NCBI RefSeq assembly: GCF_001514205.1 | Contig: NZ_KQ948770.1 | Coordinates: 234,032 to 298,031, forward strand | Direction of reading: 5' to 3' | DNA length: 64,000 bases | Source: Streptomyces griseoruber | GTDB lineage: Bacteria; Actinomycetota; Actinomycetes; Streptomycetales; Streptomycetaceae | In this document: piece by piece, positions 1 to 8,314 of the stretch | How positions within the stretch are numbered: the stretch's first letter is position 1 | Layout of the letters: the number at the start of each line of letters is the position of its first letter | The notes under the pieces: generated by a model | What the model was told of the DNA's origin: nothing | Database searches by the model: none | The model's input: the letters and a program-made list of their open reading frames with translations, nothing else | Translations under genes and position numbers: made by a program

Positions 1-123
1 GTGCCGGTCGATCGCCGTGTACCCGTAGTGGGAGCACGACGGGTAGTACTTGCAGACCGGCCCGAGCAGTGGACTGATCGTCCACTGGTAGAGCTTGATC
101 AGGGCCAGCAGCGGGTACTTCAT
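1..123 (-). CDS. yidD: Membrane protein insertion efficiency factor YidD (partial, runs off the window)
   Basis: Only the first 41 codons are inside the window. They read as the YidD N-terminus: a short basic/hydrophobic start, then [21 protein letters not shown], with the conserved Cys residues of this family. YidD is a small membrane-associated protein that assists YidC-dependent insertion of inner-membrane proteins. Its ATG overlaps the rnpA stop codon (ATGA), so it is translationally coupled in the rpmH-rnpA-yidD operon. The C-terminus lies to the left of the window. Confidence 0.93.
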
Positions 124-491
124 CGCGCGCCCCCTCCCAGCAGCCGTTGTAGGGCGGCATCAAGGTCTTGGGCCAGCTGTGCGTGGTCGGCGTCGCCCGC
201 ACCGGGCAGCGCCCGTACCACTACCAGGCTACCGGGGGGCAACAGAACGACTCGGTCGCGCATCAGATGACGCAGTCTGCGCTTGACCTTGTTGCGTACG
301 ACCGACCCGCCCACGGCCTTGCTCACGACGAAACCCGCACGCGTCGGGGGAGCGCTCTCCCCAGGCGCGTGCGGGTCCGTGGCACCGCTTCGAAGATGGA
401 CGACGAGCGTCGGGCGTCCGGCCCGGCGGCCTCGTCGTACCGCGGTCGCGAAGTCCTCGCGCCGCCTCAGCCGGTTCTCGGTGGGCAGCAC
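120..491 (-). CDS. rnpA: Ribonuclease P protein component
   Basis: A 123-aa basic protein, the usual size for RnpA. It is the protein cofactor of the RNase P ribozyme, which matures tRNA 5' ends. The N-terminus [14 protein letters not shown] and the RNR signature around [15 protein letters not shown] are clear. The GTG at 489-491 is chosen because it gives the family N-terminus. It sits about 20 bp after rpmH in the same direction and overlaps yidD, forming the classical operon beside dnaA. Confidence 0.96.
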
Positions 492-512
492 GACGGCATG
501 ACCTGACCGGGA

Positions 513-650
513 TCAGGCGGACAGACGGGCGCGACCCTTGCTGCGGCGGGACGCGAGGATCGCGCGGCCGGCACGGGTACGCATACGCAGGCGGAAGCCG
601 TGGGTCTTGGCGCGACGACGGTTGTTCGGCTGGAAGGTGCGCTTGCTCAC
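513..650 (-). CDS. rpmH: 50S ribosomal protein L34
   Basis: A 45-aa protein starting at GTG 648-650, reading MSKRTFQPNNRRRAKTHGFR and then a very basic tail. This is the full length of L34, a component of the large ribosomal subunit. It is the first gene of the leftward rpmH-rnpA-yidD operon and is divergent from dnaA, the arrangement at most bacterial origins. The open frame continues upstream to 860, but that extension has no L34 similarity. Confidence 0.97.
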   Translation of the reverse strand: MSKRTFQPNNRRRAKTHGFRLRMRTRAGRAILASRRSKGRARLSA

Positions 651-818
651 TCGGGGGCTCCAGAAATCAAATCGGTGGTGGCGGGTGCCGTCCTGGCTGT
701 CACCGTGCGCCCACGAGTAGCTCTCGCTTACGCCCGAGTGCACCGCTTCCCGATCACCTGACGCGATCTGTGCCCATCGGAGGCAGGCGGCAGCAGCCAT
801 CGACAACTCGACCTGGTT

Positions 819-848
819 ACGGTACGCGCGGCTGCGCCATCCGGTCAA
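819..848 (-). promoter_or_regulatory. Candidate promoter for rpmH operon
   Basis: On the minus strand TTGACC (843-848) and TACCGT (819-824) are 18 bp apart, a plausible sigma-70/HrdB-type promoter. It lies about 170 bp upstream of the rpmH start. Assignment is by motif only. Confidence 0.4.
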
Positions 849-869
849 ACCAGGGGCCACTGAGAGACA

Positions 870-878
870 CTATCCACA
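870..878 (+). promoter_or_regulatory. Single DnaA box upstream of dnaA
   Basis: CTATCCACA differs by one base from the consensus TTATCCACA. It lies between the rpmH promoter and the candidate dnaA promoter, where DnaA could autoregulate. Autoregulation is inferred from the usual role of such boxes. Confidence 0.5.
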
Positions 879-894
879 GCCTGGGGACAACAAC

Positions 895-924
895 TTGAAC
901 CGCACCCGCCGCCCTGACTACCGT
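895..924 (+). promoter_or_regulatory. Candidate dnaA promoter
   Basis: TTGAAC (895-900) and TACCGT (919-924) are spaced 18 bp, in the leader about 145 bp before the dnaA start. The -10 is the same hexamer as in the candidate rpmH promoter. Motif evidence only. Confidence 0.3.
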
Positions 925-1068
925 GGCTGGACTCCGATTCATTCCTTTGACCCCTGGTTCCCCACTCCGCAACCCGGAGTACCCGGAGTACTCGGCTCCC
1001 GCCGAACTGCACCCCGACCCGTCCCGCAACCACACGTGCGTGGGACCCCCCACGAGAGAGCGTGCCCT

Positions 1069-3015
1069 GTGGCTGACGTACCTGCCGATCTTGCCGCAGT
1101 GTGGCCACGCGTACTGGAGCAGCTCCTCGGTGAGGGCCGTGGCCAGGGTGTCGAGGCGAAGGACGAGCACTGGATCCGGCGCTGCCAGCCGCTGGCGCTG
1201 GTCGCCGACACGGCCCTGCTCGCCGTACCGAACGAATTCGCCAAGGGCGTACTGGAGGGCCGGCTGGCCCCGATCGTCAGTGAGACGCTGAGCCGTGAGT
1301 GCGGCCGCCCGATCCGTATCGCGATCACCGTGGACGACTCCGTCGGCGAGCCCCCGGCCCCGCCGGCGCCCCCGGTCCAGCAGCCGAAGCCGCGCTACGA
1401 GGAGCCCGAGCTCCCGTCCGGCCCGTACGACAGCCCGTACGACGAGCCCAAGGGCCGCTACGACAGCACGTACGACAATTCCTACGACAGCCCGTACGAC
1501 GGGAGCTACGGCCGGCACCGGGCCGAGCAGCACCCGGGTCCCTCCGGCGAGGGCCCGCGCGGGGAGCAGCTGCCGACCGCGCGGCCCGCCTACCCGTCGG
1601 AGTACCAGCGTCCGGAGCCCGGCGCCTGGCCGCTGCCCCAGCAGGACGACTACGGCTGGCAGCAGCAGCGGCTCGGTTTCCCGGAGCGGGACCCTTACGC
1701 CTCACCGTCCCAGGACCCCTACGGGTCACCGTCCCCGGCCCCGTACTCCCAGGATTCCTACGGTCAGCCACCGCAGGACTACCGGCCGCAGTCGATGGAG
1801 CGGCCGCCCTACGACGCCGCCCCCTACGAGCCGAAGCGGCCCGAGTACGACCAGCGGGACGCGGGCCGACGGGAGCTGCCCGAGCCGCCGGCCGGTTCCG
1901 GACCGCCGCAGCGGCCGGGCGCCCCCGGGGTGCCCGGGGCGCCGGCCGCGCCGTCGCCGTCGGCGGGCGGACCCGGTGAGCCGACCGCCCGGCTGAACCC
2001 GAAGTACCTCTTCGACACGTTCGTCATCGGCGCGTCCAACCGCTTCGCGCACGCGGCCGCGGTCGCCGTGGCCGAGGCGCCCGCGAAGGCGTACAACCCC
2101 CTGTTCATCTACGGCGAGTCGGGGCTCGGCAAGACGCACCTGCTGCACGCGATCGGCCACTACGCGCGGAGCCTGTATCCCGGCACGCGCGTGCGGTACG
2201 TCAGCTCGGAGGAGTTCACCAACGAGTTCATCAACTCCATCCGCGACGGCAAGGGCGACAGCTTCCGCAAGCGGTACCGCGAGATGGACATCCTGCTCGT
2301 CGACGACATCCAGTTCCTCGCGGACAAGGAGTCGACGCAGGAGGAGTTCTTCCACACCTTCAACACGCTCCACAACGCGAACAAGCAGATCGTGCTGTCC
2401 AGCGACCGGCCGCCCAAGCAGCTGGTGACGCTGGAGGACCGGCTGCGGAACCGTTTCGAGTGGGGTCTGATCACCGACGTCCAGCCGCCCGAGCTGGAGA
2501 CGCGGATCGCGATCCTGCGCAAGAAGGCGGTGCAGGAGCAGCTCAACGCCCCGCCGGAGGTGCTGGAGTTCATCGCCTCACGGATCTCGCGCAACATCCG
2601 TGAACTGGAGGGCGCGCTGATCCGGGTGACCGCGTTCGCCTCGCTCAACCGGCAGCCGGTGGACCTGGGGCTGACGGAGATCGTCCTGAAGGACCTGATC
2701 CCCGGCGGCGAGGACTCGGCGCCCGAGATCACCTCCACGGCCATCATGAGCGCCACCGCCGACTACTTCGGGCTCACGGTCGAGGACCTGTGCGGAACCT
2801 CGCGCGGGCGGGCGCTGGTGACGGCCCGGCAGATCGCCATGTATCTGTGCCGCGAGCTGACGGACCTCTCGCTGCCGAAGATCGGCGCGCTGTTCGGCGG
2901 CCGCGACCACACCACGGTCATGCACGCCGACCGCAAGATCCGCAATCTGATGGCCGAGCGGCGCTCCATCTACAACCAGGTGACCGAGCTGACCAACCGC
3001 ATCAAGGCCGGCTGA
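1069..3015 (+). CDS. dnaA: Chromosomal replication initiator DnaA
   Basis: A 648-aa initiator that binds DnaA boxes and melts oriC. Domain I is at about 1-100. A long Tyr/Pro/Gly-rich domain II follows (about 100-315, with YDSPYD and DPYGSPS repeats), which explains the size compared with about 450 aa in most bacteria and is typical of Streptomyces. The AAA+ domain has Walker A GESGLGKTHLL (about 349) and Walker B ILLVDDIQFL (about 408). The C-terminal DNA-binding helix contains GGRDHTTVMHA (about 610). GTG 1069 gives the family start MADVPADLAAVWPRV. The frame is open upstream to 895, but that extension is not DnaA-like. Confidence 0.97.
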   Translation: MADVPADLAAVWPRVLEQLLGEGRGQGVEAKDEHWIRRCQPLALVADTALLAVPNEFAKGVLEGRLAPIVSETLSRECGRPIRIAITVDDSVGEPPAPPAPPVQQPKPRYEEPELPSGPYDSPYDEPKGRYDSTYDNSYDSPYDGSYGRHRAEQHPGPSGEGPRGEQLPTARPAYPSEYQRPEPGAWPLPQQDDYGWQQQRLGFPERDPYASPSQDPYGSPSPAPYSQDSYGQPPQDYRPQSMERPPYDAAPYEPKRPEYDQRDAGRRELPEPPAGSGPPQRPGAPGVPGAPAAPSPSAGGPGEPTARLNPKYLFDTFVIGASNRFAHAAAVAVAEAPAKAYNPLFIYGESGLGKTHLLHAIGHYARSLYPGTRVRYVSSEEFTNEFINSIRDGKGDSFRKRYREMDILLVDDIQFLADKESTQEEFFHTFNTLHNANKQIVLSSDRPPKQLVTLEDRLRNRFEWGLITDVQPPELETRIAILRKKAVQEQLNAPPEVLEFIASRISRNIRELEGALIRVTAFASLNRQPVDLGLTEIVLKDLIPGGEDSAPEITSTAIMSATADYFGLTVEDLCGTSRGRALVTARQIAMYLCRELTDLSLPKIGALFGGRDHTTVMHADRKIRNLMAERRSIYNQVTELTNRIKAG

Positions 3016-3036
3016 CCGCCGTACGACGCCGCTCAG

Positions 3037-3068
3037 GGCGCCCCGGGAGCTGCTCCCGGGGCGCCTTC
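3037..3068 (+). terminator. Intrinsic terminator of dnaA
   Basis: A GC-rich inverted repeat (3037-3050 with 3052-3065) followed by TTCT, starting 21 bp after the dnaA stop codon. It separates dnaA from oriC. Confidence 0.75.
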
Positions 3069-3169
3069 TGCGTGTGCGGGGGAGCCGTGACGCGTCCCCG
3101 GAGGGGCCTGGGGACGTCCGTGCGTCCCGGCGGTCCGTCATCCGCTGTTCGATTCCCGGCCGGGTTACG

Positions 3170-3690
3170 GCCACTCTCCACAGATTCGGTGACTTTTTGC
3201 CGTCCACACCCTGGGGACCCGGAAGTTGTCCAGACTGTATCCACAGGCGAGCCTGTGGGAGGAGCATCGGGCCAGGTCAACAGGTTGTGGATTCGTGGAC
3301 GAAGGGCGTCCACAGGCTGTGGACAAAAAAATGATCCACAGGCTGTGCACGAAGTTGTCCACCGGCAACCCACAGGCCGCGGCCGGTTGTCCCCAGCGAT
3401 CAGTGGTTTCTCCACATGCCTGTCCACTGTTCGGCAAGCTGGCGCGCCCTCTCACCGGGCCGAGTGAAAGGCGTCACACGAAGTTGCCGGGTTGGCCTGT
3501 GGGAAAGACGGGTAAAGCTGGGGACGACGCTGGGGAGAACTCGCCCCTCCCTGTGCACGGAGTGTGCAGAACTTTCCGTTCTCCACAGACGAGCCCGGTT
3601 GTCCACCGCCTCCGCCCACAGGGCCAGTGGATAAAAAATCGCCTCTGAGCTGCGAAAACAGGGTTATCCACGGTATCCACAGGCCCTACT
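3170..3690. other. oriC: Chromosomal origin of replication oriC
   Basis: The non-coding region between dnaA and dnaN carries a dense array of DnaA-box-like 9-mers on both strands. Boxes read at 3174-3182, 3200-3208, 3226-3234, 3237-3245, 3285-3293 (-), 3306-3314, 3318-3326 (-, perfect TTGTCCACA), 3332-3340, 3355-3363, 3408-3416, 3579-3587, 3599-3607, 3626-3634 (-), 3664-3672 and 3673-3681. Most carry GTCCACA or ATCCACA cores, the G/C-tolerant Streptomyces form. An A-rich stretch (3630-3640) sits near the right end. The short overlapping ORFs here have no coding character. Confidence 0.95.
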
Positions 3691-3927
3691 ACTACTGACG
3701 ACTAGAGAGAGCTCGGAATCCGTTTCGAAGTGGGTCCTGTGCACAACTCGCTCTCCGGCGTCCGGCTGCCCCTCGTCACGACTTGACCCCGAGAGGCACC
3801 TACTGTCAGTGCGGTGCGTCAGACTGGTCCCCGGTGGTCCTTCCCTTCACCGGGGCCGATCACACCGACACCAGACGACGAAGCCAGGCAGGCCGAGAAG
3901 CGCCGGCAACAGCAGGAGGCGGCAAGA

Positions 3928-5058
3928 GTGAAGATCCGGGTGGAACGCGACGTACTCGCGGAGGCAGTGGCCTGGGCGGCGCGCAGTCTCCCGGCCCGCC
4001 CGCCGGCGCCTGTCCTCGCGGGCCTGCTGCTGAAGGCCGAGGACGGCGCCCTGAGCCTCTCCAGCTTCGACTACGAGGTCTCCGCACGCGTGTCCGTGGA
4101 GGCCGAGGTCGAGGAGGAGGGCACGGTCCTCGTCTCCGGCCGCCTGCTCGCGGACATCTGCCGCGCCCTGCCCAACCGGCCGGTGGAGATCTCCACAGAC
4201 GGTGTACGGGCGACCGTGCTCTGCGGCTCCTCGCGGTTCACCCTCCACACCCTGCCCGTGGAGGAGTACCCGTCGCTGCCCCAGATGCCGAACGCGACGG
4301 GCACCGTCCCCGGTGAGGTCTTCGCCTCCGCCGCCGCCCAGGTGGCCATCGCCGCCGGGCGGGACGACACGCTCCCCGTCCTCACCGGTGTGCGCATCGA
4401 GATCGAGGGCGACACCGTCACCCTCGCCTCCACCGACCGCTACCGCTTCGCGGTCCGCGAGTTCCTGTGGAAGCCGGAGAACCCGGACGCCTCCGCGGTC
4501 GCCCTGGTGCCCGCCAAGACGCTCCTGGACACCGCCAAGGCCCTCACGAGCGGCGACAGCGTCATCCTGGCGCTCTCCGGCTCGGGCTCGGGCGAGGGTC
4601 TGATCGGTTTCGAGGGCGCGGGCCGCCGCACGACCACCCGCCTCCTCGAGGGCGACCTGCCGAAGTACCGCACGCTGTTCCCGACCGAGTTCAACTCCGT
4701 CGCCGTGATCGAGACCGCCCCCTTCGTGGAGGCCGTCAAGCGTGTGGCCCTGGTCGCCGAGCGCAACACCCCGGTGCGGCTCAGCTTCGAGCAGGGCGTG
4801 CTCATCCTGGAGGCCGGCTCCAGCGACGACGCACAGGCTGTGGAGAGGGTCGACGCTCAGCTGGAGGGCGACGACATCTCGATCGCCTTCAACCCGACCT
4901 TCCTGCTGGACGGCCTGAGCGCCATCGACTCCCCGGTCGCCCAGCTCTCCTTCACGACGTCCACCAAGCCGGCGCTGCTCAGCGGCAAGCCGGCGCTGGA
5001 CGCCGAGGCGGACGACGCCTACAAGTACCTGATCATGCCGGTGCGGCTGAGCGGCTGA
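3928..5058 (+). CDS. dnaN: DNA polymerase III beta subunit (sliding clamp)
   Basis: A 376-aa protein, normal clamp length. It forms the ring that tethers the replicative polymerase to DNA. The start at GTG 3928 is set by AGGAGG at 3914-3919 (8-bp spacing) and by the family N-terminus MKIRVERDVLAEAVAWAAR. The ORF opens further upstream to 3814 without family similarity. The C-terminus YKYLIMPVRLSG is the typical clamp ending. It is the first gene right of oriC. Confidence 0.97.
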   Translation: MKIRVERDVLAEAVAWAARSLPARPPAPVLAGLLLKAEDGALSLSSFDYEVSARVSVEAEVEEEGTVLVSGRLLADICRALPNRPVEISTDGVRATVLCGSSRFTLHTLPVEEYPSLPQMPNATGTVPGEVFASAAAQVAIAAGRDDTLPVLTGVRIEIEGDTVTLASTDRYRFAVREFLWKPENPDASAVALVPAKTLLDTAKALTSGDSVILALSGSGSGEGLIGFEGAGRRTTTRLLEGDLPKYRTLFPTEFNSVAVIETAPFVEAVKRVALVAERNTPVRLSFEQGVLILEAGSSDDAQAVERVDAQLEGDDISIAFNPTFLLDGLSAIDSPVAQLSFTTSTKPALLSGKPALDAEADDAYKYLIMPVRLSG

Positions 5059-5069
5059 GCGGCCCGGTG

Positions 5070-5078
5070 TTGTCCACA
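5070..5078 (+). promoter_or_regulatory. Perfect DnaA box between dnaN and gnd
   Basis: TTGTCCACA, 11 bp after the dnaN stop. It is followed by weaker CCACAGG-type half sites at about 5100-5165. It could be an outlying part of the origin box array or regulate gnd. Confidence 0.5.
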
Positions 5079-5248
5079 GGCCGTGGAGAACCGACTCCCG
5101 GCCTGTGGGCAAACCCGCTGGTGAGCCCGCATGTGGGGCGGTACGTCTGAGCGCGTATGCCCACAGGTGTGCGTGACCGTCCGGGTTTAGGCTCGGACAT
5201 GGGTACGAAGGTGCCCCACACGCCACACAGCGACCTAAGGAACAACTG

Positions 5249-6124
5249 ATGGAGCTCGGTCTCGTCGGCCTCGGCAAGATGGGCGGCAACATGCGCGAGC
5301 GGATCCGCCGCGCGGGCCACACCGTCGTCGGATACGACCGCAACCCGGACCTCGCCGACGTCCACAGCCTCGAAGAACTCGTGGGCAAGCTCAAGGGCCC
5401 GCGCGTGGTGTGGGTGATGGTCCCGGCCGGTGCCGCCACCCAGTCGACGATCGACGAGCTGGCCGAGCTGCTGGAGCCCGGCGACGTCGTCGTGGACGGC
5501 GGCAACTCCCGCTGGACGGACGACGAGAAGCACGCCGGGGAACTGGCCGCCAAGGGCATCGGCTTCGTCGACTGCGGGGTCTCCGGCGGCGTCTGGGGCC
5601 TGGAGAACGGCTATGCCCTGATGTACGGCGGCGACGCGGAGAACGTCGCCAAGGTGCGGCCGGTGTTCGACGCGCTCAGGCCCGAGGGCGACTTCGGCTC
5701 GGTGCACGCCGGCAAGGTCGGCGCCGGCCACTTCGCCAAGATGGTCCACAACGGCATCGAGTACGCCATGATGCAGGCCTACGCCGAGGGCTGGGAGCTG
5801 CTGGAGAAGGTCGACTCCGTCACGGACGTGCGCGAGGTCTTCCGCTCCTGGCAGGAGGGCACCGTCATCCGGTCCTGGCTGCTCGACCTCGCGGTCAACG
5901 CCCTCGACGAGGACGAGCACCTCGACAGGCTCAAGGGCTTCGCGCAGGACTCCGGCGAAGGCCGCTGGACCGTCGAGGCCGCCATCGACAACGCCGTGCC
6001 GCTGCCCGCGATCACGGCCTCGCTGTTCGCGCGGTTCTCCTCCCGCCAGGAGGACTCCCCGCAGATGAAGATGATCGCGGCGCTGCGCAACCAGTTCGGC
6101 GGCCACGCGGTCGAGACGAAGTAA
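5249..6124 (+). CDS. gnd: 6-phosphogluconate dehydrogenase, short (NAD-type) decarboxylating form
   Basis: A 291-aa protein of the short 6PGDH class. It oxidatively decarboxylates 6-phosphogluconate to ribulose 5-phosphate in the pentose phosphate pathway. The N-terminal Rossmann fold shows GLGKMGGNM (7-15). The substrate/catalytic segments are GVSGGVWG (about 110) and FAKMVHNGIEY with Lys164. RBS-like AAGGAA lies just before ATG 5249. Its position between dnaN and recF is normal in Streptomyces. Cofactor preference is inferred from length and class. Confidence 0.92.
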   Translation: MELGLVGLGKMGGNMRERIRRAGHTVVGYDRNPDLADVHSLEELVGKLKGPRVVWVMVPAGAATQSTIDELAELLEPGDVVVDGGNSRWTDDEKHAGELAAKGIGFVDCGVSGGVWGLENGYALMYGGDAENVAKVRPVFDALRPEGDFGSVHAGKVGAGHFAKMVHNGIEYAMMQAYAEGWELLEKVDSVTDVREVFRSWQEGTVIRSWLLDLAVNALDEDEHLDRLKGFAQDSGEGRWTVEAAIDNAVPLPAITASLFARFSSRQEDSPQMKMIAALRNQFGGHAVETK

Positions 6125-6160
6125 CGGCCCGAGAACCCTGGGGGAGGTCGGCGAACGACC

Positions 6161-7282
6161 ATGCACGTCACGCATCTGTCGCTGGCCGACTTCCGCTCCT
6201 ACGCCCGGGCCGAGGTCACGCTCGACCCGGGCGTCACCGCCTTCGTCGGCCCCAACGGCCAGGGCAAGACCAACCTCGTCGAGGCCGTCGGCTATCTCGC
6301 CACCCTGGGCAGCCACCGGGTCGCCTCCGACGCGCCCCTGGTCCGCGTGGGCGCCGACCGCGCGATCATCCGGGCGCAGGTCCGGCAGGGCGAGCGGCAG
6401 CAGCTGGTCGAGCTGGAGCTGAACCCGGGCAAGTCCAACCGCGCCCGCATCAACCGGTCCTCGCAGGTCAGACCCCGGGACGTGCTGGGCATCGTACGGA
6501 CCGTGCTGTTCGCGCCCGAGGACCTCGCGCTGGTCAAGGGGGATCCCGGGGAGCGGCGGCGGTTCCTGGACGAGCTGATCACCGCGCGGTCGCCGCGGAT
6601 GGCGGGTGTGCGGTCGGACTACGAGCGCGTCCTCAAGCAGCGCAACACCCTGCTGAAGTCCGCCGCGCTCGCGCGGCGGCACGGTGGGCGGTCCATGGAC
6701 CTGTCGACGCTCGACGTGTGGGACCAGCACCTCGCGCGCGTGGGGGCCGAGCTGCTCGCCCAGCGGCTCGACCTGGTCGCGGCCGTCCAGCCGCTGGCCG
6801 ACAAGGCGTACGAGCAGCTGGCGCCCGGCGGGGGGCCGCTGGCCCTGGAGTACCGGCCGTCGGCGCCCGGTGAGGCGCACACCCGCGAGGATCTCCACAC
6901 GCAGCTCATGGCGGCGCTCGCGGACGCCCGCAAGCAGGAGATCGAGCGGGGTGTCACCCTCGTGGGTCCGCACCGGGACGATCTGCTGCTCAAGCTCGGT
7001 CAGCTGCCGGCCAAGGGATACGCCTCGCACGGCGAGTCCTGGTCGTACGCGCTCGCACTGCGGCTGGCCTCCTACGACCTGCTGCGGGCCGAGGGCAACG
7101 AGCCGGTGCTGGTGCTCGACGACGTCTTCGCCGAGCTGGACGCGCGCCGCCGGGAGCGGCTGGCCGAGCTGGTCGCGCCGGGGGAACAGGTGCTGGTGAC
7201 CGCGGCGGTCGACGACGACGTACCGCGGGTGCTGAGCGGGGCGCGGTACGCGGTGGCGGACGGGACGGTGGAACGCGTATGA
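6161..7282 (+). CDS. recF: DNA replication and repair protein RecF
   Basis: A 373-aa SMC-like ATPase that helps load RecA at gaps and stalled forks. Walker A is GPNGQGKT (30-37). The Walker B/D-loop region VLVLDDVFAELDARRRERL is near 315-330. GGGGGAGG-like sequence precedes ATG 6161. The last bases overlap the next ORF (ATGA), so recF and dciA are coupled. Confidence 0.95.
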   Translation: MHVTHLSLADFRSYARAEVTLDPGVTAFVGPNGQGKTNLVEAVGYLATLGSHRVASDAPLVRVGADRAIIRAQVRQGERQQLVELELNPGKSNRARINRSSQVRPRDVLGIVRTVLFAPEDLALVKGDPGERRRFLDELITARSPRMAGVRSDYERVLKQRNTLLKSAALARRHGGRSMDLSTLDVWDQHLARVGAELLAQRLDLVAAVQPLADKAYEQLAPGGGPLALEYRPSAPGEAHTREDLHTQLMAALADARKQEIERGVTLVGPHRDDLLLKLGQLPAKGYASHGESWSYALALRLASYDLLRAEGNEPVLVLDDVFAELDARRRERLAELVAPGEQVLVTAAVDDDVPRVLSGARYAVADGTVERV

Positions 7283-7809
7283 CCGAGCAGGAGCCCCGCA
7301 GGACCCCCGAGCCCTCCGGCGTCGACCTCGCGCGCGTGGCGCTGAGGGCGGCGCGCGAACAGGCACGCGCGCGTGGGGACGCCGCGCAGCAGAAGAAGCA
7401 GGCGCGGCGCGGGGGCGGTCTGCGCTCCGGCGCGCGGGCGGACGGGCGTGACCCGATGGCGCTCGGCGCGGCGATCAACCGGCTGCTGAACGAGCGCGGC
7501 TGGGAGGCGCCGGCCGCGGTGGGCGGGGTGATGGGGCGCTGGCCCGAGATCGTCGGCGAGGACGTGGCCAAGCACTGCGTGCCCGAGCGGTACGACGAGG
7601 ACGAGCGGGTCCTGGTCGTGCGCTGCGACTCCACGGCCTGGGCGACGAATCTGCGGCTGCTGGCCCCGACCCTGGTCGCCCGGCTCAACGAGGACCTCGG
7701 GCACGGCCGGGTCAGACAGATCAAGGTGCAGGGTCCCGGCGGCCCCGTGCGCCGTTACGGCCCGCTGCGCGCCCCCGGATCGACCGGTCCCGGCGATACC
7801 TACGGGTGA
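7279..7809 (+). CDS. dciA: DciA-like DUF721 protein, predicted replicative-helicase loader/operator
   Basis: A 176-aa protein. It has a basic N-terminal region and a DUF721 core (about 55-150) including INRLLNERGW and VLVVRCDSTAWATNLRLL. DUF721/DciA proteins act with DnaB helicase in bacteria lacking DnaC/DnaI loaders. The function here is from family knowledge plus the location recF-dciA-gyrB, which is conserved in actinobacteria. The start overlaps the recF stop by four bases. Confidence 0.85.
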   Translation: MTEQEPRRTPEPSGVDLARVALRAAREQARARGDAAQQKKQARRGGGLRSGARADGRDPMALGAAINRLLNERGWEAPAAVGGVMGRWPEIVGEDVAKHCVPERYDEDERVLVVRCDSTAWATNLRLLAPTLVARLNEDLGHGRVRQIKVQGPGGPVRRYGPLRAPGSTGPGDTYG

Positions 7810-7824
7810 TCTGTGTCACGTGGG

Positions 7825-7866
7825 GACGGCCGGGGTGGCACGCGCGTACCGCCCCGGCCGTCTTTT
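7825..7866 (+). terminator. Intrinsic terminator after dciA
   Basis: GACGGCCGGGG (7825-7835) pairs with CCCCGGCCGTC (7852-7862), followed by TTTT. It ends the dnaN/gnd-recF-dciA transcription unit. The rest of 7867-8314 is the gyrB leader: it holds a DnaA box at 7960 and a possible -10 (TAGACT, 8167-8172) and shows no convincing small gene. Confidence 0.8.
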
Positions 7867-7959
7867 CGTATGTCCGGAAGGTGCCCGTCGTCTGTCCGCG
7901 GGATGCCCGGCGGAAGCCCGCCGGAGTGCGCCGTCGGTCGCCGTCATTCGCCCACAGCC

Positions 7960-7968
7960 TGTGGACAA
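7960..7968 (-). promoter_or_regulatory. Perfect DnaA box in the gyrB leader
   Basis: TGTGGACAA, i.e. TTGTCCACA on the minus strand, preceded by an inverted half CCACAG (7952-7957). It lies about 350 bp before gyrB and could link gyrase expression to DnaA (inference). Confidence 0.45.
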
Positions 7969-8314
7969 GCGCTCAAACCGCCCGCACACGGGGCCGATTT
8001 CCGACCTGACCCGTCGGTAGCCAAGGGTTGACACCCGGAAGCGCTGAGTGCCTCCGTGAGCCCCTCGAAGCCCCCTTCCGTATATCGGGACCCGTCGGAG
8101 ACCGGTTGAGGGCGGCACATCCGGACTCAGGTACCGGCAAACCCCCATCACTGTCAGTGCTACCGGTAGACTGGAAGCCAATCCCGCCCCGAACGTGGGG
8201 ACCGCCCGGGACAAGCTGAGCAACGCTGATCAAGGCTTACCAACGCAACATGCCGCAGCCGCCCCGGCAACCTGCCGAGGAGCCTGGCTCGTGCTGTGCC
8301 AGAAAGGGCGCTTC

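Noticed and set aside
3074..3655. Several short ORFs within oriC
   Set aside because: They run through DnaA boxes, overlap on both strands and have no RBS or conservation features.
5033..7366. A 777-codon minus-strand frame over gnd and recF
   Set aside because: Antisense shadow of well-identified genes, without motifs.
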